Source: an uncultured Clostridia bacterium (GTDB lineage Bacteria; Bacillota; Clostridia; Christensenellales; Borkfalkiaceae). Taken from it: a stretch of DNA of 64,000 bases. A program made the position numbers and the translations under genes. This document shows, piece after piece, positions 25,934-34,074 of the stretch. The stretch lies in the NCBI GenBank assembly GCA_949282385.1, contig CASDOP010000001.1, positions 62,001 to 126,000 of the forward strand. The letters run 5' to 3'. Under the pieces are notes generated by a model. The model ran no database searches, was not told the DNA's origin, and saw only the letters and a program-made list of their open reading frames with translations. How positions within the stretch are numbered: position 1 is the stretch's first letter; every line of letters begins with the position of its first letter.

Positions 25934-26344
25934 ATGACGATATGTGTATTGACGGGCAACATTGCCACCGGGCTATCTTTAAGTAAAACAGCAAACGGAA
26001 ATTCTATGTGCCGCTTTTCGTTGGCGGTCAATTCTAAAATAGGCGAGGAAGAAAAGAAAGCCGATTTTTACAATGTAACGGTGTGGCGCGGACTTGCCGA
26101 AATTGTTACGCGATATTTAGGTAAGGGCGATAAGGTTATGGTGGTTGGCAGTTTTTCTTCTCGAACTTATACCGACAAAGACGGCGTTGTGCATCAGGCG
26201 GTTGAAATAGCTGCGGAAAAAATAGAGTTTCTGAATAAAGCCGGGCGCGGCAACGAGACGAAAGAAAATCAAGCTCGTGCCGAAAAGTTTGCAGAAGAAA
26301 ACTTTTTGCCCGATTACGGCGACAGCTCGGACTTTCCGATTTGA
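25934..26344 (+). CDS. ssb: Single-stranded DNA-binding protein, copy 1
   Basis: An OB-fold SSB: VLTGNIATGLSLSKTANGNSMCRFSLAV, FYNVTVWRGLAEI and KGDKVMVVGSF are diagnostic. The acidic C-terminal tip is present (last residues DFPI after DYGDSSD), so it should recruit replication and repair partners. GGAGGG site present. It is one of three SSB-like genes in this prophage. Confidence 0.9.
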   Translation: MTICVLTGNIATGLSLSKTANGNSMCRFSLAVNSKIGEEEKKADFYNVTVWRGLAEIVTRYLGKGDKVMVVGSFSSRTYTDKDGVVHQAVEIAAEKIEFLNKAGRGNETKENQARAEKFAEENFLPDYGDSSDFPI

Positions 26345-26354
26345 GGTGAAAGAT

Positions 26355-26525
26355 ATGCGTAAATTAAGTGTAACAAGAAAATCCGTGAAGGCAACATCGG
26401 CGTTTTACGAACATCCTTACAAAGAGAAAAAACAGCATTTAGACAAGTATCTTGCTGTGTGCTGCAACTGTCCTAAGCCCGAATGTAAAAGAGGCTATTG
26501 CGAGCTTACAGGAGGGCGAAGGTGA
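26355..26525 (+). CDS. Small Cys-containing hypothetical protein
   Basis: 56 residues from ATG 26355 (GAGGTG site). The C-terminal part CCNCPKPECKRGYC has close cysteines suggesting a zinc-binding knuckle; the N-terminal half is basic. Its TGA overlaps the next ATG. Not recognised. Confidence 0.55.
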   Translation: MRKLSVTRKSVKATSAFYEHPYKEKKQHLDKYLAVCCNCPKPECKRGYCELTGGRR

Positions 26526-26866
26526 TGGATGAGGAAAAGCAGATTGGGGAAACTATTTCTCAAAACGGAATTTTTATTGCTTGGGAATATCCAACAAACG
26601 ATTGTCCTTGCGTTTTAGTATTTGAAAAAACAGAAAAAGCAGTTGTGCTGTTACAGAATAGCTATATGGCAAGCGGCTACATAACACTTTTAGGCTATCG
26701 CAAGCAGAGCGATACTGCGGAGGAGATTAGGCGAAAAATGGAAGCGCAGGGCAGATTTGAGTTTTTTCCGTATAACGGAAAAGAATACTTAACCATTGAA
26801 ACGGACAAGTTTAATCAAATTATGGATGAGTACATAAAGAAAAACGGCGTTGAGGTAGATTTATGA
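26525..26866 (+). CDS. Hypothetical phage protein
   Basis: 113 residues from ATG 26525, coupled to the preceding gene (TGATG) and to the methylase gene that follows (ATGA). Alternating strands and helices with no recognised motif. Possibly a partner of the adjacent methylase, judged by position only. Confidence 0.55.
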   Translation: MDEEKQIGETISQNGIFIAWEYPTNDCPCVLVFEKTEKAVVLLQNSYMASGYITLLGYRKQSDTAEEIRRKMEAQGRFEFFPYNGKEYLTIETDKFNQIMDEYIKKNGVEVDL

Positions 26867-27432
26867 AAGTAGATATATTCAACACGAACAAAAAGTACAA
26901 CATAATCTACGCAGATCCGCCGTGGGAATTTTCAAGCAAGCAATTACAAAAGGTCAACGGCACACGCTTCCATTCACTTAATGAAGAATACATAACGACT
27001 TCCACAAAATCAATGTGTGCGTGGGGGGGGGTAATAGACAATATCGCTACTTCCGACAGCGCGATTTTTATGTGGAGTACGGACGCACATTTAAAAGAGG
27101 CTATTGCACTTATGGAAGCGTGGGGCTTTAAATATAAAACTGTTGCGTTTGTGTGGAGCAAGCACAGCAATAAGGGCAACGAGTTGTTCACTTTGGGTGC
27201 GTGGACTATGAAAAATTGCGAACTGTGCTTATTAGGAACTAAGGGCAGAATGTTGCAATACAAAAAGGCAAACAATGTTTTGCAGTTATGCAAAGCAGAG
27301 CGCACAAGACATAGTCAGAAGCCGAGCGAAATCCGCGACAGGATTGTACAGATTTTTGGCGACATACCGCGCATAGAATTATTTGCGCGACAGCAGGTTG
27401 ACGGCTGGGATTGTTGGGGCAACGAAGTATAG
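26863..27432 (+). CDS. MT-A70 family adenine N6-methyltransferase, with G9 tract
   Basis: A SAM-dependent enzyme predicted to methylate adenine N6 in DNA. Catalytic DPPW (residues 18-21), then AIFMWSTDAHLKEAIALMEAWGFKYKT-type segments typical of phage MT-A70 proteins, and the C-terminal HSQKP motif. A run of nine G at 27023-27031 encodes W54-G55-G56-V57 in a non-conserved loop between DPPW and the MW motif. A change of one G would truncate the protein. Overlaps the upstream gene by 4 bases. It may protect phage DNA from restriction or alter host methylation. Confidence 0.85.
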   Translation: MKVDIFNTNKKYNIIYADPPWEFSSKQLQKVNGTRFHSLNEEYITTSTKSMCAWGGVIDNIATSDSAIFMWSTDAHLKEAIALMEAWGFKYKTVAFVWSKHSNKGNELFTLGAWTMKNCELCLLGTKGRMLQYKKANNVLQLCKAERTRHSQKPSEIRDRIVQIFGDIPRIELFARQQVDGWDCWGNEV

Positions 27433-27474
27433 CACATAAAATTCATTTAATTTATAAAGGAGGGCAATTTAAAA

Positions 27475-28305
27475 ATGCCGCGCCAAGCGAAAAAAGGCTT
27501 AGACTTTTTTCCTACTGATTGCGGTATTTTCTCGGCAAAATCGGACCTTAAACCATTGATGCGCCGTTTTGGTAACGATGGTTTTGCGCTCTATATGCAC
27601 ATTCTCTGCGATGTATATAGTTCGGGATATTATTTTCAGCCAGAAAATTATGAGGATTATCTTTACGAACTGTCTGATGACCTTAACATTTCGGTTGAAA
27701 AAGTGCAGCTTGTAATCGCATTTATGAAAGACAGAACACTGCTTGACGCATTTAGTCTTGACAAGAACACTGTGTTTACGAGCCACGGAATACAGATACG
27801 TTACGCTGAGGCAATGAAAAGCCGTAAACGTAAGGTGGCAGAGATAAAGGGCGAGCATTGGCTTCTTACTTCTGAAGAAGAAGCAAAACTCGACACCTTT
27901 TATAACTGTACGAAAAATGCGGATAATTCCGGAAATATACCCGATAATTCTGGAAATATACCCGATAATTCCGAGATTTATACCACAAAGGAAATAAAAG
28001 GAAATAAAAGGAAATTAAATGAAAATATAGAAGAAGAAAGTAAGAAAGTAAGTAATAAAAAAGAGATTCAATCTTACGACGAAATTTTTGAAGATTTTTG
28101 CGTTACGCCGAGAGTGAAAGCGGTCTTGATTGAGTTTATTAGGCACTTGCAAGCAAACGGCAATGTGCTTATTAACAGCAGACTGGAACGTATTTTATTT
28201 GAACTTGACTTTACTTTTCAAAACGACGATGATGCAAAGGTTAGTTACATAAGGGATGCGATAAGCAAAGGCTTTAAACGCTTGCCTTTTGAAGCTGAAG
28301 AATGA
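27475..28305 (+). CDS. Phage replication initiator (DUF4373/DnaD-like)
   Basis: The N-terminal domain (about 1-110) has FFPTDCGIFSAKSDLKPLMRRFGNDGFALYMHIL-type sequence of the DUF4373/Lin1244 family found in phage replication proteins. A low-complexity linker (about 148-200) contains two and a half copies of DNSGNIP and a Lys-rich stretch. The C-terminal part resembles a DnaD-like helical domain. AGGAGGG site present. The DNA of the linker is repetitive and AT-rich, as in origins carried inside initiator genes. It probably loads the host helicase. Confidence 0.75.
   Translation: MPRQAKKGLDFFPTDCGIFSAKSDLKPLMRRFGNDGFALYMHILCDVYSSGYYFQPENYEDYLYELSDDLNISVEKVQLVIAFMKDRTLLDAFSLDKNTVFTSHGIQIRYAEAMKSRKRKVAEIKGEHWLLTSEEEAKLDTFYNCTKNADNSGNIPDNSGNIPDNSEIYTTKEIKGNKRKLNENIEEESKKVSNKKEIQSYDEIFEDFCVTPRVKAVLIEFIRHLQANGNVLINSRLERILFELDFTFQNDDDAKVSYIRDAISKGFKRLPFEAEE
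27922..28019. repeat. Iteron-like repeats in the initiator gene (candidate phage origin)
   Basis: Two full 21-bp repeats (27922-27942, 27943-27963; one difference) and a 9-bp third copy are followed by three repeats of about 10 bases (GGAAATAAAA, 27990-28019) and a purine-rich AT stretch. The arrangement recalls the lambda O gene origin. Confidence 0.5.
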
Positions 28306-28313
28306 GGTGGCTT

Positions 28314-28487
28314 ATGGAAGATGAAAACAACAAAAAGGAAACCGTTAAGCTGTTTTTAAAAAATCAGGACGAGCGTTTAACGGTTGCTAAAATTCTTATC
28401 AATAACGGGTTTACCGTAAAGATTGATAAAGCTATTGCGCCGGGCGAGAAAACCAAGTCTTTTGTCGTGATGGCGTGGAAGGAGTAA
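28314..28487 (+). CDS. Small hypothetical protein
   Basis: 57 residues from ATG 28314, chosen because GAGGTG lies about 6 bases upstream; ATG 28302 (overlapping the previous stop) is the alternative. Alpha/beta pattern (VAKILINNGFTVKIDKA). It sits 6 bases before the cytosine methylase. Not recognised. Confidence 0.55.
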   Translation: MEDENNKKETVKLFLKNQDERLTVAKILINNGFTVKIDKAIAPGEKTKSFVVMAWKE

Positions 28488-28493
28488 AAGCAA

Positions 28494-30278
28494 ATGATAA
28501 AAACAAGGGAAGGAATATATCAAGATAATTTTTTGCGCGAACTTATCGTAGATAATTTTGCAGGCGGCGGTGGTGCGAGCGTGGGTATAGAGCTTGCTCT
28601 TGGCAGACCCGTAGACATAGCCGTAAATCACGACGAGAACGCGATAGCGATGCACAAGGTCAATCATCCGTACACAAAACATTATCAGGAAGACGTGTTT
28701 GCCATAGAACCCGAAGAGGTTACGGACGGACGGCCTGTTGGTATAGGGTGGTTTTCTCCCGACTGCAAGCATTTTTCGAGGGCAAAGGGCGGCAAGCCCG
28801 TTGAAAAGAAAATACGCGGACTGTCGTGGGTAATTTTAAAGTGGGCGATGTCAAAGCTGTCTGCGCCGCGCGTAATCTTTATGGAAAACGTACCTGAAAT
28901 TCAGACTTGGGGTCCGCTGAAAGAAGTAGACGGCAAAACAATACCCGACCCAGAGCGTGCGGGTGAAACGTTTAAAGGCTTTATAGCAATGCTTAGCAAG
29001 GGCATTTCCGCAACGCACCCTGCATTTGCAGAGGCGTGCGAGTTCTTAAAGATAGCCGAGGACGGCATAGAGGCGAGCAAACTTTTGCGCGGGCTGGGCT
29101 ACAACGTGAAGTTTAAGGAAATCAAGGCGTGCGACTACGGCGCACCAACTATTCGTAAACGCTTTTATATGATAGCTCGCCGCGATGGACAGCCTATTGT
29201 ATTCCCCGAACCTACTTACGGCACAGGTAAAGGCTTAAAACCCTACCGAACGGCGGCAGAGTGCATAGACTGGTCTATTCCTTGCCCGTCAATCTTTGGG
29301 CGCAAAAAGCCGCTTGCGGTAAACACTCTGCGCCGTATAGCTCGCGGACTTGACAAGTTTGTTATACGCAACCCTAAGCCTTTTATCGTAAGCAACAACA
29401 CGGGCAACGCGCCCCACGGAACGGACGAGCCTTTACTTACGATTACGACAGGCAATAGAAATTTTCTCTGTACGCCGTCGCTTTTGCAATATCACACGGA
29501 GCAGAGCAAGGGCGAAGTAAGAGGGCAGAAGTTGAATGAACCGATAATGACTGTTGACGGCTCAAACAGATACGCTTTAAACGCGGCGTTTTTGTCAAAG
29601 TATTTCAGCGGCGACCAACAGGCAGGGGCAAGTATGAATGAGCCTGCGCCGACTGTTACGGCGATAGACCATAACGCGGTTACGGTAGCTAATTTAATTC
29701 ATTACTACGGCGGTGCAGACCACGCGTCAAAAGCCGATGCGCCCGTTGCTACAATAACGTGTTTGCCGCGACATTACTTGTCTGCAACGCATTTAGGCGT
29801 ATTCAGGAAAAACACCGACGGCAAAGACTTGCGCGAGCCGTTGCCTACGCTGACAACTTCCGCAGGGCATATGGCGCAGATTAAAACTTACTTTGAAAAG
29901 ATAGACGAGGCGCAAAATCTCGGATATTGGAATGAAGTGCGCGAGCTGCTGAACAGCTATGCAGGGTATGACATAAAAGACGACGAAATACTTTTGTTTG
30001 AGATAGACGGCGTTAAGTACTTTATATCAGACATAGGCTTGCGTATGCTCAAAGCTCACGAACTTATGCTTGCACAGGGATTTCCGCCTGACTACATACT
30101 CGACATTGAGCCGTATATCGGCAAGAAATACAGCGAGGCAAAGCAGATTGCACGCATAGGTAATTCCGTTTGTCCGCAGGTAGCTACGGCTTTAATTTAC
30201 GCGAATTGCGCAGATATGGCAAAGAGCAAAAAGCCGCTGACAACTATTGCAGAATTAAATAAAGCTATTTCAGCATAA
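28494..30278 (+). CDS. DNA cytosine-5 methyltransferase
   Basis: A SAM-dependent C5 methylase. SAM motif I is VDNFAGGGGASVGIELA; the catalytic cysteine is C91 in SPDCKHFS (a variant of PPCQ); E131 is in MENVPE; motifs IX-X are LMLAQGFPPDY and GNSVCPQVA at the end. The 594-residue size comes from a long middle region (about 290-460) with five copies of a short EPLxTITT-like unit, probably DNA target-recognition repeats. Followed closely by the radical SAM and PP-loop genes, so its product may be further modified. Self-protection from restriction is the simplest role. Confidence 0.88.
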   Translation: MIKTREGIYQDNFLRELIVDNFAGGGGASVGIELALGRPVDIAVNHDENAIAMHKVNHPYTKHYQEDVFAIEPEEVTDGRPVGIGWFSPDCKHFSRAKGGKPVEKKIRGLSWVILKWAMSKLSAPRVIFMENVPEIQTWGPLKEVDGKTIPDPERAGETFKGFIAMLSKGISATHPAFAEACEFLKIAEDGIEASKLLRGLGYNVKFKEIKACDYGAPTIRKRFYMIARRDGQPIVFPEPTYGTGKGLKPYRTAAECIDWSIPCPSIFGRKKPLAVNTLRRIARGLDKFVIRNPKPFIVSNNTGNAPHGTDEPLLTITTGNRNFLCTPSLLQYHTEQSKGEVRGQKLNEPIMTVDGSNRYALNAAFLSKYFSGDQQAGASMNEPAPTVTAIDHNAVTVANLIHYYGGADHASKADAPVATITCLPRHYLSATHLGVFRKNTDGKDLREPLPTLTTSAGHMAQIKTYFEKIDEAQNLGYWNEVRELLNSYAGYDIKDDEILLFEIDGVKYFISDIGLRMLKAHELMLAQGFPPDYILDIEPYIGKKYSEAKQIARIGNSVCPQVATALIYANCADMAKSKKPLTTIAELNKAISA

Positions 30279-30283
30279 CTTTT

Positions 30284-31246
30284 ATGAACATAGGATTATA
30301 CGATGTAGACAGTCATAACTTTCCGAATCTTGCTCTTATGAAAATATCCGCTTGGCACAAAGCGCAGGGCGACAATGTTGAGTTTATAATGCCGCTTAAA
30401 CACTACGACAAAATTTATGTTTCAAAGGTTTTTGGCGACGAATACTCACAGATGTCAAATTTTTGCTTACAAGCGGACGAAATAGTTTTTGGCGGCACAG
30501 GTTTTGCGATAACTATTGAGAACGGCAAGGAAGTTTATCATAAAGACCGCGATCCGAACTTGCCTTACGAAATCGAGCATATATATCCCGATTATGGTTT
30601 ATACCCAGAATTAACTAAAAATAAGGCTTACGGCTTTTTAACGCGAGGGTGCTGTAATAATTGCTCGTTTTGTATAGTGTCAAAAAAAGAGGGAATGTGC
30701 AGTCAAAAAGTTGCTGACCTTACCGAGTTTTGGCACGGACAAAAAGAAATAATATTACTTGACGCTAATATTCTTGCTTGTAAAGAGCGAATAGAGCTGT
30801 TAAAACAGCTTTCCGAAAGTAAAGCGTGGGTAGATTTTACGCAAGGGCTTGACGCAAGATTTGTAACGGAAGAAGTGGCGCATTTGCTTAAAGCTATCAA
30901 AATAAAAACCGTACATTTTGCTTTTGATTTTATGAAAAACGAAAAAGCAATTTTGAAAGGGTTAAAAATTTTTAAAAAAATTGTGGGAACAAGCGATAGA
31001 GATGCGATTGTTTACATTTTAACCAATTTTAACACAACAATCGAAGAAGATTTATACCGGGTAAAAATGGTGCAAGAAGCTGGTTTTTCTCCTGATATAA
31101 GAATTTACAGAAAACCTACCGCTCCTCAAATTTTAAAAGATTTGCAAAGATGGAGTAATAACAGATTTTTGTATAGAGCAATGTCCTTTATGGACTATGT
31201 TCCAAGAAAAGACGGAAAATCAATTAAGGAGCTTTATTTTACATAA
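30284..31246 (+). CDS. Radical SAM protein
   Basis: A predicted 4Fe-4S radical SAM enzyme. The cluster motif is C123-x3-C127-x2-C130 (GCCNNCSFC). The N-terminal about 110 residues (MNIGLYDVDSHNFPNLALMKISAWHK) look like the Rossmann/B12-binding-like domain seen in several radical SAM families, but a cobalamin His motif is not evident. The gene starts 5 bases after the C5 methylase and its stop overlaps the start of the PP-loop gene (TAATG), so the three are likely one functional unit. The substrate is unknown; modified cytosine in phage DNA is a reasonable guess. Confidence 0.8.
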   Translation: MNIGLYDVDSHNFPNLALMKISAWHKAQGDNVEFIMPLKHYDKIYVSKVFGDEYSQMSNFCLQADEIVFGGTGFAITIENGKEVYHKDRDPNLPYEIEHIYPDYGLYPELTKNKAYGFLTRGCCNNCSFCIVSKKEGMCSQKVADLTEFWHGQKEIILLDANILACKERIELLKQLSESKAWVDFTQGLDARFVTEEVAHLLKAIKIKTVHFAFDFMKNEKAILKGLKIFKKIVGTSDRDAIVYILTNFNTTIEEDLYRVKMVQEAGFSPDIRIYRKPTAPQILKDLQRWSNNRFLYRAMSFMDYVPRKDGKSIKELYFT

Positions 31247-32316
31247 TGCCGACAAAGGACGAATTAAGAATTTTACAGGCTTTGCCGCTTGAAATGAAGT
31301 TAAGACGAACCGAAGCAAGGGCAAAGGAATTTATTGATTATTTTGGCGTAGAGAATTGCGCAGTATCGTTTAGCGGCGGCAAAGACAGTACGGTGCTTGC
31401 GCATATTGTCAGAAAACTTTATCCCGACATTGAGTTAGTGTTTTGCAACACGACTTTGGAATATCCGGAAATACAAAAGTTTGTAAAGAGCTTTGATAAT
31501 GTAACAATTCTTTACCCTAAAATGACCTATGCGCAGGTTATTCAGAAGTATGGTTATCCCTTTATAAGCAAAGAGGTTGCTGAGCGCGTTTACAACGCCC
31601 GTCGTTGTCTTGCAAGCTATAATTTGACGGGGGGTACAAGTACATTCAACACTATTATCAGCTCACAGGAACATTTCCCGATGAGAGTGTCGCAGCTTCT
31701 CGGGACTGGGGGTTTCTTTAGCAAAAGATACGATTTTTCAAAGTGGCGTGATTTACTTACCCTTGATTTTCACATATCAAATATGTGCTGCAACGAAATG
31801 AAAAAGAAGCCTTTGCATGGTTATCACAAGAAAATGCTTGTAGCGACATTGGCAGAAGAAAGCCAACTAAGACAGACAGCTTGGTTAAAAACAGGGTGTA
31901 ATGCGTTTGAGCAAGGAGTTTCAAAGCCGATGAGCTTTTGGACGGAGCAAGATGTTTTGCATTACATTAAGCGAAATAACCTTCCAATAGCAAGCGTGTA
32001 TGGCGAAGTGGTTTACGGCAAGCGTGATGGCGCAAAATATGACAACACATTGTTAGATATAGGCAATGTTTCTCTTTGCACAACAGGGTGCGAAAGGACA
32101 GGTTGTTTTGCTTGCGGGTTTGGTGCGCATAGGGAAAAAAGCGAAGGGCGATTTGTGGCTTTAAAGCACACGCATCCACGGCTTTACAACTATTGTATGG
32201 ACGGCGGTGAGTATAACTCAGAGGGTGTATGGCAACCAAACACAAAAGGGCTGGGACTTCGGCATTGTATTGATGCTATTAATTCGATTTATGGTAAGAA
32301 CTTTATAAAGTATTAG
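31246..32316 (+). CDS. PP-loop ATPase, PAPS reductase family
   Basis: A member of the adenine nucleotide alpha-hydrolase group. The PP-loop is SFSGGKDST (S43 to S48 region). Additional cysteines occur in NMCCNEMKKKP and in a C-terminal cluster CTTGCERTGCFACG (C-x3-C-x4-C-x2-C) that could hold an Fe-S cluster. In the family such enzymes activate sulfate, or nucleobase or phosphate sites for sulfur transfer (CysH, DndC, TtcA relatives). It is coupled to the radical SAM gene. The last codons are imperfectly repeated after the adjacent homing endonuclease gene. Confidence 0.82.
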   Translation: MPTKDELRILQALPLEMKLRRTEARAKEFIDYFGVENCAVSFSGGKDSTVLAHIVRKLYPDIELVFCNTTLEYPEIQKFVKSFDNVTILYPKMTYAQVIQKYGYPFISKEVAERVYNARRCLASYNLTGGTSTFNTIISSQEHFPMRVSQLLGTGGFFSKRYDFSKWRDLLTLDFHISNMCCNEMKKKPLHGYHKKMLVATLAEESQLRQTAWLKTGCNAFEQGVSKPMSFWTEQDVLHYIKRNNLPIASVYGEVVYGKRDGAKYDNTLLDIGNVSLCTTGCERTGCFACGFGAHREKSEGRFVALKHTHPRLYNYCMDGGEYNSEGVWQPNTKGLGLRHCIDAINSIYGKNFIKY

Positions 32317-32325
32317 GAGATAGTT

Positions 32326-33039
32326 ATGGCTTGGAACATTTACAAACATACTGCACCCAACGGCAAAATCTATATTGGTATAACTTCTCAACCTTGCAAC
32401 AAGCGATGGAGAAATGGTAAGGGGTACAATCACAATCAACATTTTTCTTCTGCAATTAAACAGTTTGGTTGGGAAAATATAACGCACGAAGTTTTATACG
32501 AAAATATCCCGCAGGAAGAAGCGCAAAAAATTGAAAAAGAGCTTATTATTAAGTATAAATCTAATAATCGCGAATTTGGCTACAACATTGAACGTGGTGG
32601 CTTATTGCACGACATAACAAGCGAAGAAACCAAAAAAAAATTAAGCAATATAAACAAGGGCAAGTTTGCAGGAGAAAAACATCCCAATTACGGAAAAAGA
32701 TTATCGGAACAACAAAAGAAAATAATAAGCGAAAAAACCAAAATAGCTATGGCAAATTTAACCGAAGAAAAACGTAAAAGAATGATTGATAATGGCAAAA
32801 GCAATAAAGGGAAAAAGAAACCACCAATAACAGATGAGCATAGAAGAAATAATAGTATAGCACATCTCGGCAAAGGCGCAATTAGTGTAACAAAGATTGA
32901 TAAGACAACAGGAGAAAAAACTGTTTATTCTTCCGCAAAAGAGGCGCAGGACAAAACTGGAATATCAAGAGCGCATATAGCTTCTGTTTGCAAAGGATAT
33001 AGGAAAAGCGCGGGTGGATATTTTTGGCAATATACATAA
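32326..33039 (+). CDS. GIY-YIG homing endonuclease
   Basis: A free-standing mobile endonuclease. The N-terminal GIY-YIG domain (about 1-90) shows WNIYKHTAPNGKIYIGITS with catalytic Arg in KRW and Glu in the YENIPQEEAQKIEKE region. NUMOD3-type DNA-binding motifs follow (HPNYGKRLSEQQKK) and a NUMOD1/HTH-like C terminus (SSAKEAQDKTGISRAHI). AGGAGA site. Its stop overlaps an ATG that opens a short remnant matching the C terminus of the upstream PP-loop gene, which suggests insertion into or next to that gene. Confidence 0.9.
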   Translation: MAWNIYKHTAPNGKIYIGITSQPCNKRWRNGKGYNHNQHFSSAIKQFGWENITHEVLYENIPQEEAQKIEKELIIKYKSNNREFGYNIERGGLLHDITSEETKKKLSNINKGKFAGEKHPNYGKRLSEQQKKIISEKTKIAMANLTEEKRKRMIDNGKSNKGKKKPPITDEHRRNNSIAHLGKGAISVTKIDKTTGEKTVYSSAKEAQDKTGISRAHIASVCKGYRKSAGGYFWQYT

Positions 33040-33098
33040 TGGCACATTGCATAGACGAGCTTAACCGCTTATACGGCAAAGATTTTATTAAGTATTGA
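33039..33098 (+). pseudogene. Displaced 3' end of a PP-loop (PAPS reductase family) gene
   Basis: Nineteen codons reading ...HCIDELNRLYGKDFIKY-stop, nearly the same as the end of the PP-loop protein upstream of the homing endonuclease (HCIDAINSIYGKNFIKY-stop). DNA identity is only moderate, so this is an old or separately inherited copy rather than a fresh duplication. Confidence 0.7.
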
Positions 33099-33112
33099 CA
33101 GAGGCATAAGGG

Positions 33113-33619
33113 ATGAATAAACAGTTACCTAAAATTTTAGACGCAACTTGCGGAGGGCGTTCTATTTGGTTTAATAAAAACAATTCAAATTGTTTGTATG
33201 TAGATAAAAGAATTGAAAACCATACAAAAATATGGCAGTCAAAAGTTACGGGCAAAGAAAGATTTATAGATGTAAAACCTGATATTGTGGCTGATTTTAC
33301 AGATTTACCTTTCCCCGATAATTCTTTTTATTTGGTCGTGTTCGATCCGCCGCACCTAATTAAATTAGGGGAAAACGCTTGGTTAAAAAAGAAATACGGT
33401 AAGTTGCCTGAAAATTGGAAAACTTTAATACACGATGGGTTTTCAGAATGTATGCGAGTACTTAAACCAAATGGCACGCTTATTTTTAAGTGGAATGAAA
33501 CGGATATACCTGTAAAAGACATCATAGATGCTTGCGGAACAGAACCTTTATTTGGGCACAAAAGCGGTAAACAATCAAAAACGCATTGGCTTTGTTTTAT
33601 GAAAATTAGGGAGACATAA
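33113..33619 (+). CDS. Class I SAM-dependent methyltransferase
   Basis: 168 residues with a Rossmann-type methylase fold: DATCGGRSIWFNK at the N terminus in place of the usual motif I, FDPPH at about residue 79 as the catalytic-type motif, and the C-terminal KTHWLCFMK. This small family is common in phages, where its substrate is unknown; DNA N6-adenine or cytosine-N4 is suggested by the DPPH motif. Confidence 0.75.
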   Translation: MNKQLPKILDATCGGRSIWFNKNNSNCLYVDKRIENHTKIWQSKVTGKERFIDVKPDIVADFTDLPFPDNSFYLVVFDPPHLIKLGENAWLKKKYGKLPENWKTLIHDGFSECMRVLKPNGTLIFKWNETDIPVKDIIDACGTEPLFGHKSGKQSKTHWLCFMKIRET

Positions 33620-33620
33620 A

Positions 33621-33746
33621 ATGTACAAGGAACAAAAAACAGCAATGAGCGAGCAGGAATTGAGAGATAAGATTGTTGAGATTGTAATCAATTCGTTATG
33701 GAAGGACGCTGAAGCAGATTACAATAGTACCGATGTTGAAATTTGA
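33621..33746 (+). CDS. Short ORF in first copy of the 99-bp repeat
   Basis: A 41-residue ORF whose main part (SEQELRDKIVEIVINSLW) is identical to the ORF at 39807-39920, the other copy of the repeat. Compared with that copy, 12 bases are missing before the last three codons. An ATG formed at the deletion point (33733) opens the next gene. Confidence 0.5.
   Translation: MYKEQKTAMSEQELRDKIVEIVINSLWKDAEADYNSTDVEI
33636..33734 (+). repeat. 99-bp direct repeat, copy 1
   Basis: Identical over 99 bases to 39798-39896, with another 12 shared bases after an indel. The copies are 6162 bases apart in the same orientation. Confidence 0.9.
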
Positions 33747-34074
33747 CGTAAACTATTCTTTGACGGCGGCTTTTAATAGCGTACAGATAGAGCGAGAGCG
33801 CGACCTTGAACGCAGGCTGTTGGCGGCAGAGCATAGAGCGGAGGTTGCGGAGGCTAAACTTGAAAAGTATTTAGAAAAAATTAAATACGGCAAACTTGTT
33901 GAACCTGTTTGGTTTGTTTCATTTATGAATGATTTGCCTTGCTATGGTAGAGTAATTGGGTACCAAGAAGATAGCGGGTTTGTTATGGAATGTACTGAAT
34001 GTTGTTTAATAAGTGCAGAAGAAATTTACTTATCAGAAGAGGAAGCCCAAAAAGCAGCAAAGGAGAAAAAATGA
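33733..34074 (+). CDS. Hypothetical phage protein with coiled coil
   Basis: 113 residues. Residues 18-50 (ERERDLERRLLAAEHRAEVAEAKL region) form a heptad-like helix; the rest is a small beta-rich domain with a CTECC cluster. The ATG lies at the junction where copy 1 of the repeat differs from copy 2, so the N terminus may have been made by that rearrangement. Not recognised. Confidence 0.55.
   Translation: MLKFDVNYSLTAAFNSVQIERERDLERRLLAAEHRAEVAEAKLEKYLEKIKYGKLVEPVWFVSFMNDLPCYGRVIGYQEDSGFVMECTECCLISAEEIYLSEEEAQKAAKEKK

Noticed and set aside
27922..28019. CRISPR-like array
   Set aside because: Short tandem repeats without spacers, inside a coding frame.
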